64,000 nucleotides of DNA from UBA2387 sp019454665 (GCA_045862995.1 BTVX01000014.1:1-64000); one strand, 5' to 3'. Counted from the first letter of the stretch, positions 28,937-37,707 are shown. The notes: generated from the sequence alone by a model not told the origin. Program-made: numbers and translations.

Positions 28937-29613
28937 GGTTGTCCTCGGCGGGCGCGCAGTCTGCGGACCCACCCCCCAGCGAGTCGAGCGTCTGCGTTTG
29001 CCGAAAACGGCCGATGGAACGAAGCGCGCGGTTTCCGCGCGGATGGAAAGAGCCTTCCGGGATTCGGAGGCGTTGGGGATTCATAAGGCCCGGTTATCGT
29101 TGAACGACTCCGGATGGCTCGTGCCGGAGCGTTCCCGAAGGGCTGCGCCGATAACCGCCCTTATGAATCCGATCTCCCGAGCGCGTCTCTCCCGCCGGTG
29201 CCCTCCCCGAGTCTCCCGAAGGAGACCCCAACTAAGGCGAAGATCTCAACGAGAGCTCGTCGGCAACCAACGGAAGTCCAGGCGGAATACGAAGAGATCC
29301 CACCCTACCATTCTATGCATATATACCCCTATTGTGCAGGTTCAACTCCTGTCTCCCAGGTTCAAGTATTCCCGGCTTCTTGGAATTATGAAGGCGGGAT
29401 CGGAGGGTGATTAGAACGGATATCTGGGACGACGAAGTTCTAACGAAATAGCGACGACCGGGAAGATTTCCTCTAGTGGTCTGTAAACGTGTTGGGTTCG
29501 GGTATTTCGGGAATCGCCAAAGTCGAGATCGCCTGATGTCTACAATGTGTTGCGGGTCGGGATTCTTTGAGGCAAGTCGCGTTTCCGAGAACCGACATGA
29601 AGGTACAAGAACG
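28937..29613. other. Non-coding region with nested inverted repeats
   Basis: 677 bases between the ArdC-like gene and the second polymerase-like gene. It contains the inverted repeat at 29077-29170 and a diverged 50-base repeat (29184-29232, partner 31307-31356). An AT-rich stretch near 29310-29330 (ATGCATATATACCCC) could be promoter or melting DNA. No convincing ORF is present. Confidence 0.5.
29077..29170. repeat. Large nested inverted repeat
   Basis: Arms at 29077-29099 and 29149-29170 are inverse complements over 22 bases apart from a one-base gap and one mismatch (CGATAACCG and TTATGAATCC are the conserved blocks). Inside, CGTTGAACG is a palindrome at 29097 and CTCCGG/CCGGAG (29108 and 29124) form a second stem. 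It could form a cruciform or a structured RNA. An origin, transfer origin or regulator binding site are possible. Confidence 0.7.
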
Positions 29614-31146
29614 ATGGATATCGACAACTCATACGCCGCGCCCGAGACGGGCGATCACGCGGCTTTCGACGACGACTGCCTCTTGACGGACGCCGACTTG
29701 CGGCGACGGCTGATCGAGCGGTGGCCCCTCCTGAACGAAGTGTGGGCGAGACGGTTGTTCGCGTACGTGTTCGTCGGTCGGTTTCGCGACAGGGAGTCGG
29801 ACATGCTCATGATGGGTGCGGCGTTCTTGAGAGATCGTCTGGGCGTCGACGGCAAGCGTTTGAAGCGGTTCAGGCGGGAGGTGTTCGATTTGAAGCTCAC
29901 GCAGTCGAGGAGGCCGCATCCGTCGAACCCCAGCGAGCAGGGCAGGACGCGGCAGCTGCAGCGACACGAGTGCCCCCGCGAGGTCGTCGAGGAGCTGCGC
30001 CGATCCTGGCGCGGCGGCGGACCTTTCGTCTCGTTCGCGACGGGTTGCCCTCCCAAGCCCGGGGGATGGGACGACGCGCTCTCGGACGCCGACAACGTCG
30101 TGCCGGAAGCCCGCTTTCTCGTCGACCACCTGCACGCCGTTCCGAACGAAGCGCTGGCTTGGCTCGAACGCCGGGCCGACTCGCGGATCGCGGACCTCGA
30201 CAAGGCTCCGGAGTCGGACGCGCTGCGGGACGAGCCGATCCTGTGCCGCGTTCGAGCCTGCGCCCGCGTTCGGTACCGTGGAGCTCGGCGCAGCCCGAGG
30301 CTGTACGCTTTCGGCACTTCGTACCTGGCTTTGACCCGCGAGAGCCGAAAGCACCTCGGGCAACCCTTCGCCGCCTGCGACCTGCGGCAATGCCAGCTCG
30401 TCGTGGCGTCCGCCTTGTGGAAGGCCGACTTGTTCGCCGAGAAGCTGTCGAAGAAGAACTTCTCCGTGTGGGAATGGCTGGCCAAGGCCGTCGGATGCGG
30501 CTCGGGGCACAAGGACGCGCTGAAGCAGGCCGTGTACTCGCTCGTGTTCGGGAAAGCCGAGGGGGGCCTGAAGAAGGCGCTGAGCGAGTCCATCGGCACC
30601 AGGGCCGCGAAGCGGTTTCTGGCTCTGCCCGAGATGCGGCAGCTGCTGGACCGCCGCGAGGACGCGCTGAACCGCCTCCGCACGGTGGGCGGCGAAGTGG
30701 ACGCGTTCGGTCGCGGCATCGGGCTGTGCGCCGACGCGGAAGAGGCTCGCTCCCGACTGTCCTACCAGATTCAAAGCTACGAGCTGCGCATCATGCTGGG
30801 GTTGGCCGAACGCGTCATCGAGGAGGGTTTCCACGTCGTGGGATTCCTGCACGACGGCATGTCGATCCACGGCGACGACAAGGCGGCGGCGGACCGTCTG
30901 CTGAGACGGCTAGAGAAGCTGTCCGTGGAGGTCGGCAAGGAGGTTCTCGGCGTGCCGATCTACCTCGAGACGAACCAGTGGGAACGCCGGGGTCGCAAAC
31001 CCTCGCGGCGCGCCGGCGCGGAGCCGCCCGCTTCTCCCGCCGATTTCGAGCCCTTTGCGCCGAGTCCGCCAGATGCGGGGCTCGTGCAGGGGGCGGACGT
31101 TCCCGACGGCGAAGACGCTGGCGGGAGGCTGGCCGTCGCAGCCTGA
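29614..31146 (+). CDS. Family A DNA polymerase-like protein, key residues kept
   Basis: It encodes 510 residues from ATG 29614 (AAGG ten bases upstream, with the frame open from 29476). Motif A is CDLRQCQLVVASALW (255-269) with the catalytic aspartate at 256. Motif B is KDALKQAVYSLVFG (300-313), which keeps the RxxxKxxxYxxxYG spacing with K304 and Y308. Motif C is FLHDGMSI with H413-D414. YQIQSYELRIM stands where Pol I has its conserved O1/O2 helix. It lacks a visible 3'-5' exonuclease and is short for Pol I. Residues past about 455 are a low-complexity proline-rich tail. It shares VSFATGxPP and the general layout with the protein at 24114. Polymerase activity is plausible but inferred. The usual glutamate after HD is glycine in both. 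Confidence 0.62.
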   Translation: MDIDNSYAAPETGDHAAFDDDCLLTDADLRRRLIERWPLLNEVWARRLFAYVFVGRFRDRESDMLMMGAAFLRDRLGVDGKRLKRFRREVFDLKLTQSRRPHPSNPSEQGRTRQLQRHECPREVVEELRRSWRGGGPFVSFATGCPPKPGGWDDALSDADNVVPEARFLVDHLHAVPNEALAWLERRADSRIADLDKAPESDALRDEPILCRVRACARVRYRGARRSPRLYAFGTSYLALTRESRKHLGQPFAACDLRQCQLVVASALWKADLFAEKLSKKNFSVWEWLAKAVGCGSGHKDALKQAVYSLVFGKAEGGLKKALSESIGTRAAKRFLALPEMRQLLDRREDALNRLRTVGGEVDAFGRGIGLCADAEEARSRLSYQIQSYELRIMLGLAERVIEEGFHVVGFLHDGMSIHGDDKAAADRLLRRLEKLSVEVGKEVLGVPIYLETNQWERRGRKPSRRAGAEPPASPADFEPFAPSPPDAGLVQGADVPDGEDAGGRLAVAA

Positions 31147-31609
31147 TGGCTTGGCCCCAAGACGGAACCTTGCAGGAGCGTTCCATCTCTTCGAACGAGA
31201 TCCGGGCCGCGCCACGGGACCGTGCCGCCGAACGTCTCGTGGAGGCCGATGCCAACGGGCCACGGACAAGCGTCGAGGCGCCCTCGACGCATCCGGCCTC
31301 CCACCGCGTCTCTTCCGCCGATGCCCTCCACGAGTCTCCCGTCAGGGAGACCCCCCCCATGGCCTCGTCGATTCCCGAGCGGGCTTCGCTTCCTCGGCGT
31401 CCCCTCCGGGCTTCAAAGCTCCAGAAGCTCCAGAGCTGCATTCCTTACCGGAGGGGGGACCACCGGGGTCGGATTTCCAACCCGCCCCCCGGGTCGATCG
31501 AGGGTGTGACGGCGTCGAGGCGGATGTCCGCCGGTGTTCGCGCCTGTGTCTTGGATTCCGCGCGCTCTGCTACCAGTTCTGCTACCAACGATGGCCAGGA
31601 ACAAGAACA
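31147..31609. other. Right-end non-coding segment of the element
   Basis: No gene is seen. It holds the second copy of the diverged 50-base repeat (31307-31356, similar to 29184-29232) and, at 31566-31587, the two arm-type TCTGCTACCA repeats. Open frames here are continuations of noise. Confidence 0.5.
31566..31587 (+). repeat. Two 12-bp direct repeats, candidate integrase arm sites
   Basis: TCTGCTACCA at 31566 and 31578, the same unit, spacing and orientation as at 10362. Twenty-four bases are identical between the ends. They lie 23 bases inside the extended att repeat. Confidence 0.55.
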
Positions 31610-31644
31610 CCCGCACGTTCTGTGCAGGTTTCGGGTTCAAAACT

Positions 31645-31720
<76 letters not shown>

Positions 31721-31852
31721 GGAGAACACAGAGGATACCACGAGGCTCCCGGGGCGATGCAAGGCCGGGCGGGGTGGGGCGGGACCAAGGCCGTCGCGCC
31801 GCCGCACGAAACTCGACTCGATCCAACTCACCGATTCAGACGCCGACGCCCG

Positions 31853-31858
31853 TATAAT
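31853..31858 (+). promoter_or_regulatory. -10 hexamer of kdsB
   Basis: TATAAT ends 13 bases before the kdsB ATG, so a transcript would have a leader of only a few bases. No convincing -35 is seen. Confidence 0.5.
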
Positions 31859-31871
31859 CAGGGTTCCGCTC

Positions 31872-32600
31872 ATGAAACTGGCCATCGTCATTCCCGCACG
31901 CATGGGTAGCCAGCGCTTTCCAGGCAAGCCGCTGGCCGATCTGTGCGGCAAGCCCATGGTCGCCTGGGTCTACGAACGGGCTGTGGCCAGCGGCGTCGCC
32001 GAGCAGGTCGTCGTGGCCACCCCGGACGACGAGATTCTCGGCGCGTGCGCCGCGCGCGGGATCGCCGCGATCAGGACCCGTGCCGACCACCCTTCCGGGA
32101 CCGACCGGATCGCCGAAGCCGTCATCCACCTCGACTGCGACGCCGTGATCAACGTTCAGGGCGATGAGCCGCTCATCCGCCCGGAGACCATTCGCTCGTG
32201 TGCGCAGCCCTTTTTCGAGCGCTCCGAAGCCGTCATGACCAGCGTGTTCGCCTGGTGCGGCGAAGACGAGATCGAAAACCCCGCTGTGGTCAAGGTAGTC
32301 ACCGACCTGGACGGCCGCGCCCTCTATTTCAGCCGCTACCCTATTCCTTTTCCACGCCACCCTCGATCTCGGCCGCCCAAGAAGCACATCGGCATCTATG
32401 GCTACACTCGCGACGTCTTACGTGCGTTCGCCACATGGCCGCCTACTTGTTTGGAGATCGCAGAGGGCTTGGAACAACTTCGGTTCTTGGAACACGGGGT
32501 CGCCATCCATATGGCCGAGGGGGAGGGCTCCGAACTAGCCGTAGACACCCCAGAACAAGCCGACATGGTACGCCGACTCCTTGGGGGTCTGGTTGATTGA
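31872..32600 (+). CDS. kdsB: 3-deoxy-manno-octulosonate cytidylyltransferase
   Basis: It encodes 242 residues, the normal length of the family. It transfers CMP from CTP to KDO, activating it for lipopolysaccharide inner-core synthesis in the cytoplasm. IPARMGSQRFPGKPL is the nucleotide-binding start, then RTRADHPSGTDRIAEA, INVQGDEPLI (metal and substrate aspartate region) and HIGIYGYTRD, all family hallmarks. It points to a lipopolysaccharide-type outer membrane. The RelA/SpoT gene starts within its last 20 bases, so the two are probably cotranscribed. Confidence 0.96.
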   Translation: MKLAIVIPARMGSQRFPGKPLADLCGKPMVAWVYERAVASGVAEQVVVATPDDEILGACAARGIAAIRTRADHPSGTDRIAEAVIHLDCDAVINVQGDEPLIRPETIRSCAQPFFERSEAVMTSVFAWCGEDEIENPAVVKVVTDLDGRALYFSRYPIPFPRHPRSRPPKKHIGIYGYTRDVLRAFATWPPTCLEIAEGLEQLRFLEHGVAIHMAEGEGSELAVDTPEQADMVRRLLGGLVD

Positions 32601-34833
32601 CCTTTCGAAGGCGATCACCATCGCCGACGACTGGGAGGAACCCGAGGGTCTGCACGAGCTGACCAACCGTTTGCTTGAACATCACCCAGACGCCGACCTC
32701 GCCAAAACGAGATTGGCGTACTACTATGCCGAGAAGGCCCACGAAAACCAGAAGCGAGACGACGGCACCCCCTACATCAATCACCCTTTGGCCGTCGCCA
32801 CAATCGTTGCGGACATGATGATGGACGACCAGACCGTCATCGCTGCTCTCATCCACGATACCGTCGAAGACAACGAGCAAGTTTCCATCGAGGCGATCGA
32901 GAAGATGTTCGGCCCCGAGGTCCGCCACCTTGTCGAGGGCGTCACCAAGCTCAGCTGGAAGGCGGTTGGCGAGTCCGGACCGCAATCCCGCAAGGCACAA
33001 GAGACCTTCAAGGCTGCAGAATCCCTTCGGAAGATGCTCCTTGCCATGGCCAAGGACTTCCGTGTTATGGTCATCAAGCTTGCGGACCGCTTGCACAATA
33101 TGCTGACGTTGGACAACCTGCCCCCCCACAAACGCACTCGAATCGCGAGCGAAACGCTGGACGTTTACGCTCCGCTGGCGGCCCGATTGGGCATCTGGCA
33201 AATCAAATGGCAACTAGAAGACCTGGCGTTCAAGCATCTGCATCCAGACGAGTTCCGGACCATGACGGAGTTGGTCGCCAAGTCTCGCGCCCAGCGTGAG
33301 ATTGACATCAACCGCGCAATAGATTCTTTGCGCGTCAAGCTTGGCGAGAATGGGCTCTCCGACGTCGAAATCCAGGGCCGACCCAAGCACCTGTACAGCA
33401 TCTTTAACAAAATGGTTCAGCAAGGTCTGGATTTCGACCAGATTTACGACTTGCTGGGATTGCGCATCGTGGTGAACACGGTGCCCGAGTGCTATCTTGT
33501 GCTCGGCATTGTCCACACCCTTTGGGTGCCCATGGGCAACATGTTTTACGACTATATCGCCAAACCCAAGTCGAATGGATACCAATCGCTTCACACCAAA
33601 GTCATGGGCGGACACGGGGATCCCATGGAAGTGCAGATCCGAACGCGGCGGATGCACGAGATCGCGGAGTTTGGCGTTGCCGCCCACTGGACTTACAAGG
33701 AGGGCAAGTCCAAGGAAGACGAGACCAGCAAGCTGGCCAACCTGCGGCAACAGCTCCTGGACTGGTCGAGCGATGCACGGATGTCGAGCGATTTCCTGCG
33801 TTCTCTTTCGACGGACCTTTTTTCGGAGCAGGTCTTCGTGTTTACACCAAAGGGCGACGTCATTGACCTTCCCAAGGGAGCTACCCCTGTTGACTTCGCA
33901 TTTCGTGTCCACACTCAGGTTGGCATGACGTTGGTTGGTGCAAAGATCAACGGACAAATCGCTCCACTTCATTCGACCCTGAAGAACGGGGACGTTTGCG
34001 AACTGATCACGCGAAGCAACGCTGCGCCAAGTCTTGATTGGTTGTCGTTCGTCAAAACCTCCAACGCCAAGTCCCGTATCCGAGCGTACGCTCGGCGCAT
34101 CAAGCGGGACGAGCACGCACACTTGGGCAGGCAGTCCGTCGAGCGCGAGTTGAAGAGCATGGGTGTCGAGCCACGGGACTTCATGGGTGAGGATCGCATT
34201 CGTGACGTGGCCCAGCATTACGATGGGTGTCAAGACGCGGATGATGTTCTTGCCAAGGTCGGGGCCGGGCTTGTCACGGCGACCAGCGTTGCGCAGAGGC
34301 TTCGCGGCAACGTGCAAGAGGCACCCACCCCCCAAACTCACCGCATCGAAGCCAAGCACTCTGCCGAGGGTAAGACGTTGCTGGTCTCCTCCGGGTTTGG
34401 TAATCTTATGGTGCGGCGAGCGAGGTGTTGCGAGCCCATTCCTGGTGACGACGTCGTTGGTTATGTGACCAGGGGACGCGGGGTCATGCTGCACCGATCC
34501 GCCTGTCCCAACGCGATTCATCTGCGCGAAACCGAGGCGGAACGGCTGCTGCATTTCGAGTGGCCGTCGGATGGTTCCCAATACCCTGTCAACCTGAAGA
34601 TCGTGGCTCAGGACCGGCAGGCGCTTCTGTTGGACGTCAGTACCATCTTTGCGGAGGTCGGCGCGAATGTGGGCAACACGCGCATCCGCACGCTACCCAA
34701 CCACACGGCCGAGATTCTGGTCGAGCTGAAGCTCGAGGACGCCACCAAGTTGAGTCAAGTGATGACTCGGATCGGCCACTACTCGGACATTATCAGTGTT
34801 CTCAGGTTGTTCGGTCGGGGTGCAGGGGCATGA
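32581..34833 (+). CDS. Bifunctional (p)ppGpp synthetase/hydrolase, RelA/SpoT
   Basis: It encodes 750 residues if TTG 32581 is used (TTG 32593, four codons on, is also possible; no ATG is near). The HD hydrolase domain has INHPLAVA and LIHDTVED with the catalytic HD pair, the synthetase domain RPKHLYSIFNKM and EVQIRTRRMHEIAEFG, the TGS domain VFTPKGDVIDLPKGATPVDF, and the C terminus a zinc-finger-like and ACT part (VGANVGNTRIRTLPN). With both HD and synthetase motifs intact it can make and destroy the alarmone in the stringent response. It overlaps dtd by ATGA, the order rel-dtd seen in many bacteria. Confidence 0.95.
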   Translation: MGVWLIDLSKAITIADDWEEPEGLHELTNRLLEHHPDADLAKTRLAYYYAEKAHENQKRDDGTPYINHPLAVATIVADMMMDDQTVIAALIHDTVEDNEQVSIEAIEKMFGPEVRHLVEGVTKLSWKAVGESGPQSRKAQETFKAAESLRKMLLAMAKDFRVMVIKLADRLHNMLTLDNLPPHKRTRIASETLDVYAPLAARLGIWQIKWQLEDLAFKHLHPDEFRTMTELVAKSRAQREIDINRAIDSLRVKLGENGLSDVEIQGRPKHLYSIFNKMVQQGLDFDQIYDLLGLRIVVNTVPECYLVLGIVHTLWVPMGNMFYDYIAKPKSNGYQSLHTKVMGGHGDPMEVQIRTRRMHEIAEFGVAAHWTYKEGKSKEDETSKLANLRQQLLDWSSDARMSSDFLRSLSTDLFSEQVFVFTPKGDVIDLPKGATPVDFAFRVHTQVGMTLVGAKINGQIAPLHSTLKNGDVCELITRSNAAPSLDWLSFVKTSNAKSRIRAYARRIKRDEHAHLGRQSVERELKSMGVEPRDFMGEDRIRDVAQHYDGCQDADDVLAKVGAGLVTATSVAQRLRGNVQEAPTPQTHRIEAKHSAEGKTLLVSSGFGNLMVRRARCCEPIPGDDVVGYVTRGRGVMLHRSACPNAIHLRETEAERLLHFEWPSDGSQYPVNLKIVAQDRQALLLDVSTIFAEVGANVGNTRIRTLPNHTAEILVELKLEDATKLSQVMTRIGHYSDIISVLRLFGRGAGA

Positions 34834-35282
34834 GGGCGGTCGTCCAGCGGGTTCACAAGGCCGAGGTAGTGGTCGGTGGACAAGTCGTTGGCTCGTGCGG
34901 GCAGGGCCTGTGTCTGTTGGTGGCTGCTCACCGAAACGATACGGTTGCCGACGCCGAGAAGCTGGCAAACAAGACCGCGCACCTGCGCATATTCTCCGAT
35001 GCACAGGGGAAGATGAACCTCTCGCTCTTGGACCTCGTAGGGGCGGGAGTAGGTGTTGGCGTGCTGGCCGTATCGAACTTCACAGTCTATGGCGACGCTG
35101 CCAAGCAGCGTCGGCCGAGCTTCATGGATGCCGCGCCTTATGAGGAGGGCCAAGTACTGTTCGATTGCTTTGTCTCCCGGCTTCGAGCGATTGGGCTGCC
35201 TGTGCAGACCGGCGTTTTCGGTACCCACATGGAGGTTGGTTTGGTCAACGACGGCCCTGTCACTTTGATTCTGGAGTCTTGA
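34830..35282 (+). CDS. dtd: D-aminoacyl-tRNA deacylase
   Basis: It encodes 150 residues from ATG 34830, overlapping the rel stop. It hydrolyses D-amino acids off tRNA as a proofreading step. MRAVVQRVHKAEVVV is the typical start, SNFTVYGDAAKQRRPSF carries the cross-subunit site region, and GVFGTHMEVGLVNDGPVT has the Gly-cisPro-like part (here GTHM, where GAxM is common). The length is standard. Confidence 0.95.
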   Translation: MRAVVQRVHKAEVVVGGQVVGSCGQGLCLLVAAHRNDTVADAEKLANKTAHLRIFSDAQGKMNLSLLDLVGAGVGVGVLAVSNFTVYGDAAKQRRPSFMDAAPYEEGQVLFDCFVSRLRAIGLPVQTGVFGTHMEVGLVNDGPVTLILES

Positions 35283-35286
35283 ACTT

Positions 35287-35934
35287 ATGCGCTACGACCC
35301 GAAGCGAGTTCCTATCGAAGTCAGTCTCCAGCGTTTGCACCAGGACTACCAAACGGCTGATTCTCGTCGTACCGTGCGCCAGTTCTCGGTCGAGCCGATA
35401 CCCAGGGAGGCCATCGAACTCGCGTTGTTGACGGCCGGAACCGCCCCAAGCGGTGCGCATCGGCAACCCTGGTACTTCGTAGCGATTTCGGATCCTGAGC
35501 TCAAGCAGCGGATCCGGACCGAGGCGGAGATCGAGGAACGCGACTTCTACGAACGGCGCGCGCCCAAGGAGTGGTTGGACGCCTTGGCTCCGCTGGGTAC
35601 GGACTTCGTCAAAGCACACTTGACCGACGCCCCCTGGCTGATCGTTGTGTTTCGGCGAGACAGCGAGCCCGGTCCTGGGGGCACGCGGTTGAAGAACTAC
35701 TACATGACCGAGTCCGTAGGCATCGCTTGCGGCTTCCTGATCCAGGCTTTGCACCGGGCCGGCTTTTCCTGCCTGACCCACACGCCTGCCCCGATGACGT
35801 TTCTGCGCGACGTTTGTCAACGACCGACTACCGAGAAACCTTTCCTGATTCTGGCGGTCGGCTATCCCGCCGAGGGGTGTACCGTGCCCGATTTGGACCG
35901 GAAGCCCCTCGACGAGATTGCCGAATTCCGTTAG
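35287..35934 (+). CDS. Nitroreductase family FMN oxidoreductase
   Basis: It encodes 215 residues. TVRQFSVEPIPREAIELAL is the FMN phosphate-binding opening, TAPSGAHRQPWYFVAI the second FMN contact, and the C terminus FLILAVGYPAEGC closes the fold. The length and the TAPSGAHRQPW motif are like the branch that includes iodotyrosine deiodinase-like and BluB-like proteins. The substrate cannot be told. It starts four bases after dtd and may be the last gene of the kdsB-rel-dtd unit. Its stop overlaps the remnant on the other strand. Confidence 0.88.
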   Translation: MRYDPKRVPIEVSLQRLHQDYQTADSRRTVRQFSVEPIPREAIELALLTAGTAPSGAHRQPWYFVAISDPELKQRIRTEAEIEERDFYERRAPKEWLDALAPLGTDFVKAHLTDAPWLIVVFRRDSEPGPGGTRLKNYYMTESVGIACGFLIQALHRAGFSCLTHTPAPMTFLRDVCQRPTTEKPFLILAVGYPAEGCTVPDLDRKPLDEIAEFR

Positions 35935-36128
35935 TCGCCTTGCGCTCCGAAGTTGGCCCCGCAGAATGAGGAAGTCCGGGATTCCGACGCGTCCGTCCTC
36001 GTTCAGGTGGGCCATTGGGTTGTACCCCCCGAGCCCCGTGTGGTACCGAAAGCGGCACGAAGGGCCAGGAAGTCCGCCACGTTCACCGAGTTGTCTCCGT
36101 TGACGTCGCCGTTGACCATGTCGAGCAT
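35931..36128 (-). pseudogene. Dockerin-like EF-hand pair remnant
   Basis: Reading leftward, NGDVNGDNSVNVADF, LALRAAFG and, after a lost base in a G run, YNPMAHLNEDGRVGIPDF, then after one extra G ANFGAQGD and stop. The two DxNxDxxVxxxDF loops are the duplicated calcium-binding motif of type I dockerins. A stop four codons before the ATG at 36128 rules out a longer protein. It is the C-terminal end of a lost secreted protein. Both shifts are in G runs, so a sequencing cause cannot be excluded, but the truncation is real. Confidence 0.7.
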
Positions 36129-36189
36129 GCGGCGCGGTTATGTCAACCTTTGATGGAGCCAACTTGTCTGCTGGCATCGGTCAGGCGAC

Positions 36190-37707
36190 TCATCCGTCCG
36201 TGCCTTGTTCTCGCAGTTTGACGGCTACGGACAAGTGCTTCTCGGTGACTTGCTCGCTGCCCGCAAGGTCGGCGATGGTCCGGGCGACCTTCAGGATGCG
36301 GTCGAAGACTCGGGCCGAGATGTTCATTTTGTTGACGGTGAGCTTCATAAACCGCTCGGAGGCTTCATCGAGCGGGACCATCTCGCGAATCTCTCGCGGC
36401 GTCATACGGCCGTTCAGTCGCGTCGGCCCTAGTCTTTCGCGTTGGACCGCGCGCGCCCGCATCACGCGTTCGCGGATGGTCGCGCTCGATTCGCCATCGG
36501 GTTTATTGAGGAGCTCGTCCGGCTTGACCCGAGGGACGTGCAAGTGGATGTCAATGCGGTCCAGCAGCGGCCCGCTGATGCGGCTCGCATACCTCCCGCA
36601 CGTGGTGGGCGACGAGACGCAGTTGGCCTCTGGCAAGCCTTTGAATCCGCACGGGCAGGGATTCATGGCACCGATCAGGATGCAATCGGCGGGGAAGGTC
36701 AGGGACGAGTGGACTCTGGAGACCGTGACGACCCCATCTTCGAGCGGTTGGCGCAACGCTTCCAGGACGGCGCGGTCGAACTCGGGCATCTCGTCCATGA
36801 ACAGCACGCCTTTGTGGGCCATGCTCACTTCGCCGGGCTTAGGGACCTTGCCGCCTCCCACCAGCGCCGCGTGGCTGGCCGAGTGGTGCGGGCTTCGGAA
36901 GGGTCGCTCCCAAACCAACCCACGCTTGTCGCCCATGCGGCCTGCCGCGCTGTGGATGCGCGTGACTTCGATGGCCTCCTCGAGATTGAGCGGCGGCAAG
37001 ATCGTTGGAAAGCGGCGCGCCAGCATGGTCTTTCCCGAACCGGGAGGACCGACCATGAGCAGGTTGTGGCCGCCAGCCGCCGCGATTTCCAGGCCGCGAA
37101 TCGCGGTTCCCTGCCCCTTCACGTCGGAGTAGTCCACGCCATAGTCGGGTTCGCCCTGCCGCTCCTCCTCGCTGAACCGGTAGGGCTCGATGAGCCCAAA
37201 GCCCCCGAGCAGATCAACAAGGTCGAGCAGGGACTTGAGCCCAAACACCTCCAAGCTGGTGACGACGGCGGCCTCGGGCGCGTTGGCCTCGGGGACGATC
37301 AGCCGCTTGAAGCCCTTGTCGGCGGCCATCAGGGCCACGCTGAGCGCCCCGTCCACGGGGCGCAACACGCCATCCAGGCCCAACTCGCCCAGGATCAGGG
37401 TGTCCTTGACCGATTCGTGAGGAATCGCGCCGACCGAGGCCATCACGGCAGTGGCGATGGGCAGGTCGAGCGACGGACCTTCCTTGCGGATGTCTCCCGG
37501 CGCCAGATTGCACAGGATCTTGCGGTTGGGGAAGTGGATGCCGCAGTTGATCATGGCGCTGCGGACGCGCTCGCGGCTCTCCTCGACGGCCTTGTCGGGC
37601 AGACCGACGAGGATGAACTGAGGCGTCGCCCCGCCGACTTCCATTTCGACGACGATGGGCACGGCCTCGATTCCGACCAGCGTCGCGGCGTGGACCTGCG
37701 CAATCAT
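36190..37707 (-). CDS. YifB/ComM-family Mg-chelatase-like AAA+ ATPase
   Basis: It encodes 505 residues, typical for YifB/ComM. The N-terminal Lon-protease-like domain starts AATLVGIEAVPIVVE and has EGPSLDLPIA. The Mg-chelatase domain has GPPGSGKTMLARR (Walker A), GVLFMDEMPEF (Walker B), and FPADCILIGAMNPCPCG with the cysteines near CGRYASRISGPLLDR. ComM is a branch-migration helicase that extends donor DNA during natural transformation. A role in uptake of foreign DNA fits a genome full of mobile genes, but this is inferred. Confidence 0.94.
   Translation of the reverse strand: MIAQVHAATLVGIEAVPIVVEMEVGGATPQFILVGLPDKAVEESRERVRSAMINCGIHFPNRKILCNLAPGDIRKEGPSLDLPIATAVMASVGAIPHESVKDTLILGELGLDGVLRPVDGALSVALMAADKGFKRLIVPEANAPEAAVVTSLEVFGLKSLLDLVDLLGGFGLIEPYRFSEEERQGEPDYGVDYSDVKGQGTAIRGLEIAAAGGHNLLMVGPPGSGKTMLARRFPTILPPLNLEEAIEVTRIHSAAGRMGDKRGLVWERPFRSPHHSASHAALVGGGKVPKPGEVSMAHKGVLFMDEMPEFDRAVLEALRQPLEDGVVTVSRVHSSLTFPADCILIGAMNPCPCGFKGLPEANCVSSPTTCGRYASRISGPLLDRIDIHLHVPRVKPDELLNKPDGESSATIRERVMRARAVQRERLGPTRLNGRMTPREIREMVPLDEASERFMKLTVNKMNISARVFDRILKVARTIADLAGSEQVTEKHLSVAVKLREQGTDG

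Noticed and set aside
29331..29362. A T-arm-like sequence, CAGGTTCAACTCCTG with CTCCCA after it, as a second tRNA remnant.
   Set aside because: Only a four-base stem and no upstream anticodon or D arm; could be chance, so not reported as a tRNA or att site.
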